NCBI RefSeq assembly: GCF_000512205.2
Contig: NZ_CP006644.1
Span: forward strand, 4,354,501-4,418,500
Direction: 5' to 3'
Source of the DNA: Sphingomonas sanxanigenens DSM 19645 = NX02
GTDB taxonomy: Bacteria; Pseudomonadota; Alphaproteobacteria; Sphingomonadales; Sphingomonadaceae
DNA: 64,000 bases
Positions 22,949-33,158 of this stretch are shown here, in pieces; the stretch's first letter is position 1; every line of letters begins with the position of its first letter. The position numbers and the translations under genes are program-made. Below the pieces are notes generated by a model that saw only the letters and a program-made list of their open reading frames with translations, did no database searches and was not told where the DNA came from.

Positions 22949-25444
22949 TCAGAACCGGAACGTCACCGCGCCGCGCACGCTGCGGCCGAAGATCGAGCGG
23001 GCGATGTAGACCAGGTCACCGACCTCATCATTCTCGATCGTGCCTGCGCGCGGATTGCCCTCGGTGAGGCCGATCGTGTTGGTGAGGTTGTTGACGTAGA
23101 GGTTGAAGCTCAAATTGTCGGTGGCGTCGAACCGCGCGTTGAGATCGACCGTGGCATAGGCCGGCAGGCTGATCTGGTTGGCGACATCGGCATAACGCTG
23201 GCCGTAGTAGGAGATGTCGCTCTCGATCCGGATCCGGTTGTCGAGCAGGTTCACGCCCGGCGTGATGCGGAACTGGTGCTGCGGCGCGCGGATCAGCCGG
23301 TTGTCCGAATAGTCGATCTGCTGGCCGGCGCTGTTGGTGTAGGCGAAGTCTGAGAATTTGCCGTCCTGGTAGGTGTAGTTCGCGTGGATATCGAACCACT
23401 TGACCGGGCGCCACGTGCCCTCGACCTCGGCGCCGAGCGTCTCGGTATCGCCGTAGACGGTGTTGAGCACATATTGGCCCGAGGCGTTCTGGCGATAATC
23501 ACTGATCGCCCAGCTTTCGTAGATGGTGCGGAAGCCGGTGACGTAGAAGGACAGCGTCGGCCGCTGGAACTTGATGCCGATTTCCTGGAAGTTCATCTTC
23601 TGGGTGATCGGCTTCTGGGTGGGGTTGCCGAAGAAGCTCGACACGCCGGGCAGGCGATAGGTGGACGTATAACGGCCGAAGATGCCGAAATCGCGGGTGA
23701 ACTGATAGTTCAGGCCCGCCGTCCACGCGGCATGGTCGCTCTTGCCGCCGAAATTGGTGAACACGCCGTTGCCGGTCAGCACAGCCTTGTCGGCGAGCGT
23801 CGCGGTCTGGCCGAGATTGACGGTGCGTGAGCCCTCGCTGACCCCCGAGACGTCGATCTGCTCCCAGCGCACGCCATAGTCGAAGCGCAGCGTGTCGCTG
23901 AGCTTCCACTCGTCCGACGCGTAGAGCGCGATCGAGCGCGAATTGCCGGTCGAGTTGCCGAACTCGGTGCCATAGTTCATCACGCCATTCTCGGTGAGAA
24001 CGGCCTGGCGATTGCCCGCGGCGTCGAGCAGATAGAGGTCGAGCAGCGCCGCATTGCCGCGCACGTCCGTCAGGATCGAGGCGGAGGTCGCCGCATAATC
24101 CTCGGTGACGTAGGCATAATAGACGCCGAAGGCGAGGTCGTGCTGGCCCAGGAACTGCGCGGTCTTCTGCAGGCGCAGGTCGCCGACCAGCTCATCCTCG
24201 GGCACGGTGAACGACCGCGCGAGGTTCATCATCACCAGGCCGTTGTCGTTCTGGTCGGGGCCGAACGCAGCACCGCCATTGTTGTAGACCAGGCCGAGAT
24301 TGGCGTTCGCGGGCAGCGCCGCCTTGTAGGTGTTCCTGTAGGACGTCAGGAAGTCGGCGAGCGTGTAGACGGTGCGCGGGGTGATGCTGTTGCGCTTGGT
24401 ATAGCTGTCGCGATAGCGGACGTTCGCGAGCAGGCTGAACTCATTGCCGAGATCGAGGTCCAGCGAGCCGGTGATCTGGGTGATCCGCGCGGTGTTCGCG
24501 ACGCCGGCATCGAATTCATAGATGCCGGTGGGGGTGCGGAAGTCGAAATAGCGGGTTTCCTCGCCCGCGATCGTATCCTTCAGCGCGTCGAAGCCGGGAA
24601 CGCCGGTGGGATCGCCATCCCTGCCGTTGACGAAGGGCGTGACCATCGCGTTCTCGACGCGATCGTCGAGATGCTTGACGTCGAGGCTGAACGCGCCGCC
24701 CGACCAGTCGCGCGACAAGGTCGCGCGGATCTGGCCGCCCTCGCCCAGCCGGTAGCCGGTGTGCCGCTGCCCGTCCGAGATGCGATAATAGCCGCCGACG
24801 AGGAAGCGCCAGTCGCTGTCGCCGATCGGGCCGCCGACCCAGCCGTCGACGCGGTGCGCGTCGTAATCGGCATATTCGTAGCGGACGAGGCCTTCGAGAT
24901 GGTCGCCGCCCTTGCGCGAGATGAAGTTGACCACCGCGCCCGGCGCGTTCGAATAGAACAGCGAGGACGGGCCGCCGCGCACGACCTCGACGCGCTCCAA
25001 GGTCTGGTCCATGCGGAACGACTGGTCGCCGTTCAGCCAGCCGAGCCCGGCGTCGTGCTGGATGGTGATGCCGTTTTCGAGCAGGGCGACCTGCGAGTAG
25101 CCGTCGGTCGGGATGCCGCGGACGCGGACATTGCCGCTGGTCTCGCCCGAGGAGCTTTCCACCCAGAAGCCGGGAACGTTCTTCAGCGCCTCGCCGACGC
25201 CGATCGGCGCCTTCATGATCAGCTCTTCCTGGGAGATGGTGGAGATGGCGTAGCTCGCTTCCACCTTGCGCTGCTCGGCGTTGCCGGCGCGCGCGGTGAC
25301 GATGAGTTCCTCGCCCTCGTCTTCCGGCGCAGGCGCCGCCTGATTGGCTGCCGGCGCCTGCTGCGCCTGCGCGCTCATCGGCAGGACAAGCGCGATCGTT
25401 GCCACGGCTCCCATGAGGGAAAGCCGCCCCGTTTGCATCTTCAT
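22949..25444 (-). CDS. TonB-dependent receptor
   Basis: An 831-residue outer-membrane receptor for active uptake. The signal peptide ends SAQAQQ (about residue 28). A proline/glutamate-rich stretch precedes the TonB box EELIVTARAG (about 49-58). The plug domain covers about 60-175, with GEALKNVPGFWVESSS, VRVRGIPTDGYSQVALLENG and ERVEVVRGGPSSLFYS. The barrel extends to the C-terminal aromatic FRF. It is divergent from a TetR regulator and upstream of an exported metallohydrolase. The ligand is not evident: the barrel lacks a recognisable siderophore- or B12-specific feature and could serve plant or aromatic compounds as easily as iron. Confidence 0.9.
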   Translation of the reverse strand: MKMQTGRLSLMGAVATIALVLPMSAQAQQAPAANQAAPAPEDEGEELIVTARAGNAEQRKVEASYAISTISQEELIMKAPIGVGEALKNVPGFWVESSSGETSGNVRVRGIPTDGYSQVALLENGITIQHDAGLGWLNGDQSFRMDQTLERVEVVRGGPSSLFYSNAPGAVVNFISRKGGDHLEGLVRYEYADYDAHRVDGWVGGPIGDSDWRFLVGGYYRISDGQRHTGYRLGEGGQIRATLSRDWSGGAFSLDVKHLDDRVENAMVTPFVNGRDGDPTGVPGFDALKDTIAGEETRYFDFRTPTGIYEFDAGVANTARITQITGSLDLDLGNEFSLLANVRYRDSYTKRNSITPRTVYTLADFLTSYRNTYKAALPANANLGLVYNNGGAAFGPDQNDNGLVMMNLARSFTVPEDELVGDLRLQKTAQFLGQHDLAFGVYYAYVTEDYAATSASILTDVRGNAALLDLYLLDAAGNRQAVLTENGVMNYGTEFGNSTGNSRSIALYASDEWKLSDTLRFDYGVRWEQIDVSGVSEGSRTVNLGQTATLADKAVLTGNGVFTNFGGKSDHAAWTAGLNYQFTRDFGIFGRYTSTYRLPGVSSFFGNPTQKPITQKMNFQEIGIKFQRPTLSFYVTGFRTIYESWAISDYRQNASGQYVLNTVYGDTETLGAEVEGTWRPVKWFDIHANYTYQDGKFSDFAYTNSAGQQIDYSDNRLIRAPQHQFRITPGVNLLDNRIRIESDISYYGQRYADVANQISLPAYATVDLNARFDATDNLSFNLYVNNLTNTIGLTEGNPRAGTIENDEVGDLVYIARSIFGRSVRGAVTFRF

Positions 25445-25497
25445 GTGAATGTGACCCCTTTTTTTGGCCGGGCTATGATGTCGTTGCGGGGGCGCCT

Positions 25498-25517
25498 ATG
25501 ATAGCGATAGATATCAT
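25498..25517. promoter_or_regulatory. Candidate TetR operator between TetR and TonB-receptor genes
   Basis: ATGATA (25498-25503) and TATCAT (25512-25517) are perfect inverted 6-mers around GCGATAGA in the 93-base divergent region. The region is clearly AT-richer than its surroundings. The location fits an operator controlling both genes. Confidence 0.45.
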
Positions 25518-25537
25518 TTTTATGACAGTCGCGACGA

Positions 25538-26206
25538 ATGGCTGGTTCGGCTATGGCCGGCAGGGGTCCGGGGGGATGCAAACCGTTGACGACGCACAGG
25601 AAGCCGGTTCAGGCGCGCGCGCTGAAAACCTATGAGGCGCTGCTCGGTGCCGCCGGCGCGCTGCTGGCGGAGGTGGGAATCGAGCGCATTTCGACCAATC
25701 TGATCTGCGAGCGCGCGGGCGCGACGCCCCCCGCCTTCTATCGCTATTTCGACGACAAATATGCGATCATCGCGGCCCTCGCCGAGCGGCTGATGCTGCG
25801 CCAGAACGATGCGCTGGACGCCTGGGTGGCGCAATATGGCGGCAGCGACCTCGCGACGATGGCCGATGCCACCATCGAACTGCTGCGGGTGATGCACGCG
25901 ATCACCAGCGCCGAGCCGGGCGCCTTGTGGATCATGCGCGCGCTGCACGCGGTGCCCAGCCTGACCCACATCCGGCTGTTCTCGCACGAGTTCGTCACCG
26001 ACCGGCTGACCGACCTGTACATGCCGCATCTGCGGCACGTCGATCGCGCGCTGGTGCGCCGCCGCACCCGGCTGTCGGTGGAGATCGCCTACTCGCTCGA
26101 CGAGATGCTGAAGGAGGAACCGCACGACGCCGAGGCACTGTTCGCCGATGCGCATCACGTGTTCCGCGCGATGTTCGATTATCCGGACTATCGGAATGTG
26201 ATGTAA
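25538..26206 (+). CDS. TetR-family transcriptional regulator
   Basis: A 222-residue regulator. The DNA-binding domain includes TYEALLGAAGALLAEVGIERISTNLICERAG and the recognition helix PPAFYRYFDDKYAIIAALAE (about 62-81). The C-terminal ligand-binding domain is helical and variable. The ATG at 25538 has no clear ribosome site; a TTG at 25586 follows GGGGGG at a good distance and would give a protein of 206 residues beginning just before the HTH domain, as is usual in the family. It is divergent from the TonB receptor and likely controls it together with the downstream hydrolase gene. Confidence 0.85.
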   Translation: MAGSAMAGRGPGGCKPLTTHRKPVQARALKTYEALLGAAGALLAEVGIERISTNLICERAGATPPAFYRYFDDKYAIIAALAERLMLRQNDALDAWVAQYGGSDLATMADATIELLRVMHAITSAEPGALWIMRALHAVPSLTHIRLFSHEFVTDRLTDLYMPHLRHVDRALVRRRTRLSVEIAYSLDEMLKEEPHDAEALFADAHHVFRAMFDYPDYRNVM

Positions 26207-26399
26207 TCGCGCCACAGTGCGGCATTTTTCTCGCCGCCGCCGATCAGGCCATCCCGCGCAAATCCGCGGGTCGGTACAGGATCGCAACCATTTCATCGCG
26301 CATAAGGCTCCGCCCGTGGCGGAACCTTGCCCCCGGTCCTCCGGTTATCGCGGTCACAAACCGTTGATTTACAATCTCTAAGCTGGGGTCTTCGCTATT

Positions 26400-29156
26400 A
26401 TGAGAACTGCCTTCCGCCCGACTTTCGGGCGTGCGTCCGCTCGCCTCCTGCTCAGCCTCGGCGTCGCGATCGTCGCGCTTCCCGGCGTAGCCAATGCCCA
26501 GTCCGAATGCGGTACGCCGGATGCCGATGGCAATGTGATCTGCGGGACCGACGGCAATCCCTATGCGCAGGGCATCACCTATGCGCTGCAGCCCGCCGAC
26601 CTGACCGTCACGCTCGAACCCGAAGTGCAGGTCCGCACCAGCGACGCCGCGACGGCGGGCGTCAACCTGAACGGCCTCGGATCGCTGACGCTCGCCGGTG
26701 AAGGCGCGCGCATCATCACCACCGGCGCGGGCAGCGCGGGTGTCGTCGCGACCGCTGCCGACGATGTGTCGATCGGCATCGACGTCGTGTCGACCTCGGG
26801 CACCGACGCGATCGGCATCCTCGCCGCCGGCAACGGCGTCAGCATCACTGCACCGACGGTGACCACCACCGGCGCCGGCGCGCACGGCATCGCCGCACTC
26901 GGCGGCAGCAACGGCGTCGATGTCGCCTTCACCACGGTGCAGACCCGTGGCACCGGCGCGTGGGGCGTCGCGGTGGGCAGCACCGACGGCGACATCCAGA
27001 TCACGGGCACCAACATCCTGGTGGCCGGCAGCGGCAGCACCGCGGTTGAGGCCGCCTCCGACAGCGGCAACATCTCGATCGTCTCCGATGGGCTCATCCG
27101 CGCCACCGGCGCCGGCGGCAGCGGCATCATCGCCACGTCGACGACCGGTGACGTGTCGCTCGACGTCCTCAACGTCATCACCGAGACGACCGACGACGCG
27201 GCGACGCTGACCAGCGGCAGCGCGATCATTGCCGAGGGCGCCAATGCTTCGCTGGTCGCGGGCGGCGGCATCCTGACCCGCGGCAGCGCCGACGCGGTCG
27301 TGGTGACCGCGACCGCCGGCGATGCCGACGTCACCGTCAACGGCGTTCGCGCCTATGCCGATGGCTCGCGCGCGCTGGTCGTCAACGCCACCGGCAATGC
27401 CGCGGTGACGATCAACGGCGGCGTCGCCAGCGATGGCGCCAACACCGATTCCGTGGTGATCTCCGGCGACACCGCCTCGCTGACGGTGGGTGCCGAGGGC
27501 GTCCTCGGTGCGAACCAGGGCAACGCGATCACGATCAGTTCGGTCAACGGCAGCACGATCGACAATGCCGGCCGGATTCCCAATGTCGGCGGCGGCTATG
27601 CCGTCACTGCGCTGGGCGGTCCGATCACGATCAACAACAGCGGCTCGCTGACCAGCGACCTCCTGCTGACCGGCGGCAATGACCGGATCAACAATTCCGG
27701 CGACTTCCTGATGCGCACCGACGTCGCGTTCGGCGCTGGCAACGATCTGTTCGTCAACACCGGGCAGGTCCTGTTCGGCACCGGCTCGGCCGGCGCGGTC
27801 CGCACGATGGTCGGGCTGGAGACGTTCGACAATCGCGGCCTCGTCGAGCTGCGCAACGGCACCGCGAACGAGACCTTCGTGGTTCCGGGCAACTATGTCG
27901 GATCGGGCAACAGCCGCATCGGCCTCGACATCTCGGCCACCGGCAACGACCAGCTGCTGGTCGGCGGCGCCGCGACCGGCAACACCGTCGTGCTCGTCGA
28001 TGTGCCGTCGGGCAACGCCGCAACCTTCGCGACCGGCACGACGCTGGTGCGCGCCGGCACGGCCTCCGCGGCCGATGCGTTCGACCTCGAAGGCGGGTTC
28101 AGCAACGCCGGCCTCGTGCGCTACGAGATCGTCTACAACCCGCAGGACTTCTCCTACAGCCTGACCGGCGCGCCCAGCGACGCCGCGTATCGGACGCTCA
28201 ACTATGTCGAGGGCGCCCGCAACCTGTGGCTGAAGTCCGCCGACGTGGTCTCCGGCCAGCTTCGCGCCCGTCGCGACGCGCTGTGGGCTTTCGGCGGCGG
28301 CGATCCCTCGGGCAAGCTGTGGCTGCAGATGCACGGCTCGGTGGAATCGCGTGACAGCGTCCGCGCGGTCGATACGCTCGGCCAGGCCCGCGGCGTCAAC
28401 ATGGGCTTCCGCCAGGACTATTATGGCGGGCAGCTCGGCTTCGACTTCAGCGGCGGCGCCGGCGAGCGCGGCGGCTTCGCGGTCGGCGTCACCGGCGGCT
28501 ACATCAGTTCGAGCCAGAACTTCGCGGGTTCCGCCGATCGCATCGACTATGACGTCGTCAACGGCGGCATCTATGCGAGCTACTCCGCGGGCAATTTCTT
28601 CCTCAATGCGCTCGGCAAATATGATTATTACTGGGCCAAGGCGACGAGCCCGCTCGGCGGCTTCCGCGACAATTCGAAGGGCGACAGCTACGGCGCGCGC
28701 GGCGAAGCGGGAATGCGCTTCGGCAGTGACAGCTTCTTCGTCGAACCCGCGGCCAGCCTTTCCTGGGTAAAGACCTCGTTCGACGATTTCGCCTCGCAGG
28801 GGATCGGCGTCGACTTCGATGCGGACGACGGCCTGCGCGGCCGCGCCGGCGCGCGCGTCGGCGGCCAGTTCGCGCTGGGCGACGGGCCGGTGATGGCGTT
28901 CTATGCGGGTGGCAACTACGTCCACGAGTTCAAGGGCGAAGACCGCGTGACGCTGACCGGCGGCGGGCAGACCTTCGACTATGACAACCGCGCGATCGAC
29001 GATTATGGCGAGGCCATCCTCGGCTTCACCATCGGCCAGACCAACGGCGTCTCGGGGTTCCTCGAGGGCAGCTATGTCCGCTCGTTCAAGGATGGCGGAC
29101 GGCGCACCGGCATCGAGGGCGCCGGTGGCCGCGCGGGGCTGCGGGTCGCGTTCTGA
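26400..29156 (+). CDS. Autotransporter with beta-helical passenger and C-terminal barrel
   Basis: A 918-residue type Va-like secreted or surface protein. The signal peptide ends GVANAQ (about residue 33). The passenger (about 60-600) is made of short Gly/Ala/Thr/Val-rich strands typical of a beta-helix (for example ITTTGAGSAGVVATAADDVSI), with few cysteines apart from a pair near residues 38 and 48. The autotransporter barrel domain covers about 640-918 and ends RAGLRVAF. No protease or lipase motif is seen, so an adhesin-like function is the best guess. It is a single gene; an AT-rich stretch just upstream (TTGATTTACAATCTC) may hold its promoter. Confidence 0.85.
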   Translation: MRTAFRPTFGRASARLLLSLGVAIVALPGVANAQSECGTPDADGNVICGTDGNPYAQGITYALQPADLTVTLEPEVQVRTSDAATAGVNLNGLGSLTLAGEGARIITTGAGSAGVVATAADDVSIGIDVVSTSGTDAIGILAAGNGVSITAPTVTTTGAGAHGIAALGGSNGVDVAFTTVQTRGTGAWGVAVGSTDGDIQITGTNILVAGSGSTAVEAASDSGNISIVSDGLIRATGAGGSGIIATSTTGDVSLDVLNVITETTDDAATLTSGSAIIAEGANASLVAGGGILTRGSADAVVVTATAGDADVTVNGVRAYADGSRALVVNATGNAAVTINGGVASDGANTDSVVISGDTASLTVGAEGVLGANQGNAITISSVNGSTIDNAGRIPNVGGGYAVTALGGPITINNSGSLTSDLLLTGGNDRINNSGDFLMRTDVAFGAGNDLFVNTGQVLFGTGSAGAVRTMVGLETFDNRGLVELRNGTANETFVVPGNYVGSGNSRIGLDISATGNDQLLVGGAATGNTVVLVDVPSGNAATFATGTTLVRAGTASAADAFDLEGGFSNAGLVRYEIVYNPQDFSYSLTGAPSDAAYRTLNYVEGARNLWLKSADVVSGQLRARRDALWAFGGGDPSGKLWLQMHGSVESRDSVRAVDTLGQARGVNMGFRQDYYGGQLGFDFSGGAGERGGFAVGVTGGYISSSQNFAGSADRIDYDVVNGGIYASYSAGNFFLNALGKYDYYWAKATSPLGGFRDNSKGDSYGARGEAGMRFGSDSFFVEPAASLSWVKTSFDDFASQGIGVDFDADDGLRGRAGARVGGQFALGDGPVMAFYAGGNYVHEFKGEDRVTLTGGGQTFDYDNRAIDDYGEAILGFTIGQTNGVSGFLEGSYVRSFKDGGRRTGIEGAGGRAGLRVAF

Positions 29157-29192
29157 GGCTTAAGGTCGGCTGCGTCGCCGACCCCCGATTTC

Positions 29193-29219
29193 CCTCCCCG
29201 ACGCTGCGCGCCGGGGAGG
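29193..29219. repeat. Palindromic element A core
   Basis: The 27-base CCTCCCCG-N11-CGGGGAGG core is identical to those at 9594-9620 and 33089-33115. It lies between the converging autotransporter and depolymerase genes, 37 bases after the autotransporter stop. Confidence 0.7.
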
Positions 29220-29231
29220 GAATATTCGCCG

Positions 29232-30344
29232 TCAGGCCCGTTTATGCTGCAGGAAGAAGCGCAGCATTTCGCGCGATGCCTCGGGGCCTGCCGGATCGGT
29301 ATAGCTGCCTGCGGCATCGCCACCCGACCACGCATGGCCCGCCCCGGCGACCGTCCACTGCTCGATCAGCACCGTGCCGCCGGCATCGACGCTGAGATCC
29401 CGGCGAAAGCGCCGGCCCGACGGACTCACCCCGGTTTCAGTGCGCACCGTGAGCGGTGCGCCGGCGGCAGCCGTCGCGGCAGCGACGATTTCGCGGGCGT
29501 TGACCTCGTGCACCACCATGTCGCGATCGCCATGGAAGCTGATCAGCGGCACGAAGCGCTGGCCCTGGCGCGTCTTGGCCGCCCCGCCGCCGCGCTTCAT
29601 CGCGGCCAGCGCGCTCGGCAGGTCGCGGGCCGCGCCGCAGGCGAGGCCCGAATGGACGCCGACCGCGGCATAAAGGTCCGGATAGGCCGCCGCCATGATC
29701 GTCGCGGCAGCGCCCCCGGCGGACAGCCCGGCAACATAGACGCGGCCCGGATCGGCGCCGGTTTCCGCCAGGATGTCGCGGGTGAGCCCGGCGATCAGCG
29801 CCGGTTCGCCGCGGTCGCGCTGCTGGTCGCCCGGGTTGAACCAGTTCCAGCATTTCTGCGCGTTCGCCGCCTGCGTCTGGCGCGGATAGGCGACGAGGAA
29901 GCCCAGTTCATCGGCCAGCGCATTCATGCCGGTGCCGGCCGCGAAATCCTCGGGCGACTGGGTGCAGCCGTGCAGCATCACCACCAGCGGCATCCCCGCG
30001 GTGGCGCCCGCCGGACGGTAGAGCCGGTAGGCCAGCGCGCCGCGCTTTCCGGCATGGCTGCGTTCCTCGAAGCGCGGCACCGCATCGGGTTCCGCGGCGC
30101 GGCGCGGCGCATAGGAGACATGATCGGGTTCGAGGTCGATCACGTCGCGGTCGATCACCTCGCCCGGGTCCGGTCGCGCGGGCTGCGGGCCTGCCTGTGG
30201 GCCGGGCTGCGGCGCCGGGTGGCCGATGCCGATCGTCGACCGCAACAGCGTCGTCGCCTGGCCGAGCCGGCCGGCGCGCATGAGGCGCAGCGCCTCCGCC
30301 ATCGACGACTGCAAGGCCGCCATCCCTTCTCCCTGCCGGCTCAT
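29232..30344 (-). CDS. PHB depolymerase-family esterase (alpha/beta hydrolase)
   Basis: A 370-residue hydrolase of the short-chain polyhydroxyalkanoate depolymerase / LpqC esterase family. The oxyanion region is VVMLHGCTQSPEDFAAGTGM (about 119-138), the nucleophile serine is in VAGLSAGGAAA, the aspartate in SFHGDRDMVVH, and the histidine in GAGHAWSGG. The first 40 residues form an amphipathic helix (MAEALRLMRAGRLGQATTLL) instead of a signal peptide, so action inside the cell or on granules is possible despite the extracellular family name. The gene overlaps the ribbon-helix-helix regulator by 4 bases. Natural substrate (PHB, cutin or feruloyl esters) is not decided by sequence. Confidence 0.8.
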   Translation of the reverse strand: MSRQGEGMAALQSSMAEALRLMRAGRLGQATTLLRSTIGIGHPAPQPGPQAGPQPARPDPGEVIDRDVIDLEPDHVSYAPRRAAEPDAVPRFEERSHAGKRGALAYRLYRPAGATAGMPLVVMLHGCTQSPEDFAAGTGMNALADELGFLVAYPRQTQAANAQKCWNWFNPGDQQRDRGEPALIAGLTRDILAETGADPGRVYVAGLSAGGAAATIMAAAYPDLYAAVGVHSGLACGAARDLPSALAAMKRGGGAAKTRQGQRFVPLISFHGDRDMVVHEVNAREIVAAATAAAGAPLTVRTETGVSPSGRRFRRDLSVDAGGTVLIEQWTVAGAGHAWSGGDAAGSYTDPAGPEASREMLRFFLQHKRA

Positions 30345-30754
30345 GCGATCCGCTCCGCCAGCGCCGCTTTCACCGCGGGGCTGGCATGGAACGCGCCGAG
30401 CACCGTCAGCGAGGCGATCGTCGCACGCGCGAGTTCCGCCGGCACGTCCGGCGCGATTGTCGCGAGACCGAGCACGCGGATGTCGAGCGTCTCGCCCGCG
30501 GCGCGCACCGCCTCCAGCCGCTCCCGCGTGAAATGGCTGATGCCGAGATCGAGCTGCTTGCGCACGACCGATCTTTCCGACGCCTCGCGATGCCGCTCGA
30601 GCTGGTTGCGGATCGCGGTGCGGATGAAATCGGTGCGATTCGAATAAAAGCCGTCGCGGACCAGCAGATCGACATGGCCAAGGTCGACATAGCCCAGATT
30701 GATCGTGATCTTCTCGCTGTCCGCCTTCGGGCGAAGCTCATGCACCTGTCCCAC
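30341..30754 (-). CDS. Ribbon-helix-helix (CopG-type) transcriptional regulator
   Basis: A 137-residue protein. A GTG start at 30754 is chosen because AAGGAG lies 8 bases upstream; a longer frame from 30871 has no ribosome site and runs through the operator. The RHH core is EKITINLGYVDLGHVDLLV followed by FYSNRTDFIRTAIRNQL (about 13-54), with a basic N-terminal strand. The remaining 80 residues are a helical extension of unknown role. There is no toxin gene next to it; it overlaps and is co-transcribed with the PHB depolymerase-like gene. A perfect inverted repeat just upstream is its likely operator, suggesting autorepression. Confidence 0.75.
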   Translation of the reverse strand: MGQVHELRPKADSEKITINLGYVDLGHVDLLVRDGFYSNRTDFIRTAIRNQLERHREASERSVVRKQLDLGISHFTRERLEAVRAAGETLDIRVLGLATIAPDVPAELARATIASLTVLGAFHASPAVKAALAERIA

Positions 30755-30765
30755 GGGGTACTCCT

Positions 30766-30785
30766 TACCATCTGTGTGGATGGTA
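30766..30785. promoter_or_regulatory. Inverted-repeat operator of the RHH regulator
   Basis: TACCATC-TGTGTG-GATGGTA is a perfect 7-bp dyad with a 6-base spacer, starting 11 bases upstream of the GTG start and next to the ribosome site. RHH proteins typically bind such short dyads. A direct repeat GATGTTCA-N6-TGATGTTCA lies close by (about 30789-30811) on the side of ftsH. Confidence 0.5.
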
Positions 30786-30918
30786 TATGGATGTTCAGCC
30801 GTGATGTTCAACCATGATCGTCGCTGCGTTCGACGCCGCAATTGCGGATTCTGGCGCCGTTCCATTGTCATTAATCCGCCATCGCCTATCTTGACCTTCG
30901 AAGAGCGGAGATTCTGGC

Positions 30919-32856
<1,938 letters not shown>

Positions 32857-32878
32857 CCTTCGGGCGGGATGACGAACA

Positions 32879-32917
32879 GAAACGGGCGGTGCCGGGAGGC
32901 GCCGCCCGTTTTCGTTT
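32879..32917 (+). terminator. Rho-independent terminator of ftsH
   Basis: GAAACGGGCGGTGCC pairs with GCGCCGCCCGTTTTC around a short loop and is followed by TTTCGTTT. It is 22 bases after the ftsH stop. This is the best canonical terminator in the window. Confidence 0.8.
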
Positions 32918-32947
32918 GGGGTGTGCGGAGGTTGGGAGTCGAATTTT

Positions 32948-33115
32948 CCTCCCCGAGCGCTGCTCGGGGAGGGGGACCGCCGGCGAAGCCGGTGGTGGAG
33001 GGGCCGGCGCGGATCTGATCGCTCGAACCATAATGGGACGAAATGCTTCGGCGCCGTCCCCTCCACCATCCGCTTCGCGGATGGTCCCCCTCCCCGACGC
33101 TGCGCGCCGGGGAGG
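32948..33115. repeat. Composite palindromic element A, full copy
   Basis: The left arm 32948-33002 and the right arm 33058-33115 are imperfect reverse complements along their whole length, with about 55 unrelated bases between them. Each arm contains its own inner hairpins: CCTCCCCGAGCGCTGCTCGGGGAGG on the left and the shared 27-base core at 33089-33115 on the right, plus GCCGGCGAAGCCGG and ATCCGCTTCGCGGAT. The element fills most of the 302-base gap between converging ftsH and the DUF4153 gene. Nothing else is seen in this gap besides the ftsH terminator. Confidence 0.75.
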
Positions 33116-33158
33116 AAAAGAACAGCGCCTGCGGTAGTGTCGCGGGCGTCCGCGCCCC

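Noticed and set aside
30341-30754. RHH gene as antitoxin of a toxin-antitoxin pair
   Set aside because: The coupled partner is a 370-residue alpha/beta hydrolase, and no small toxin-like gene lies on either side.
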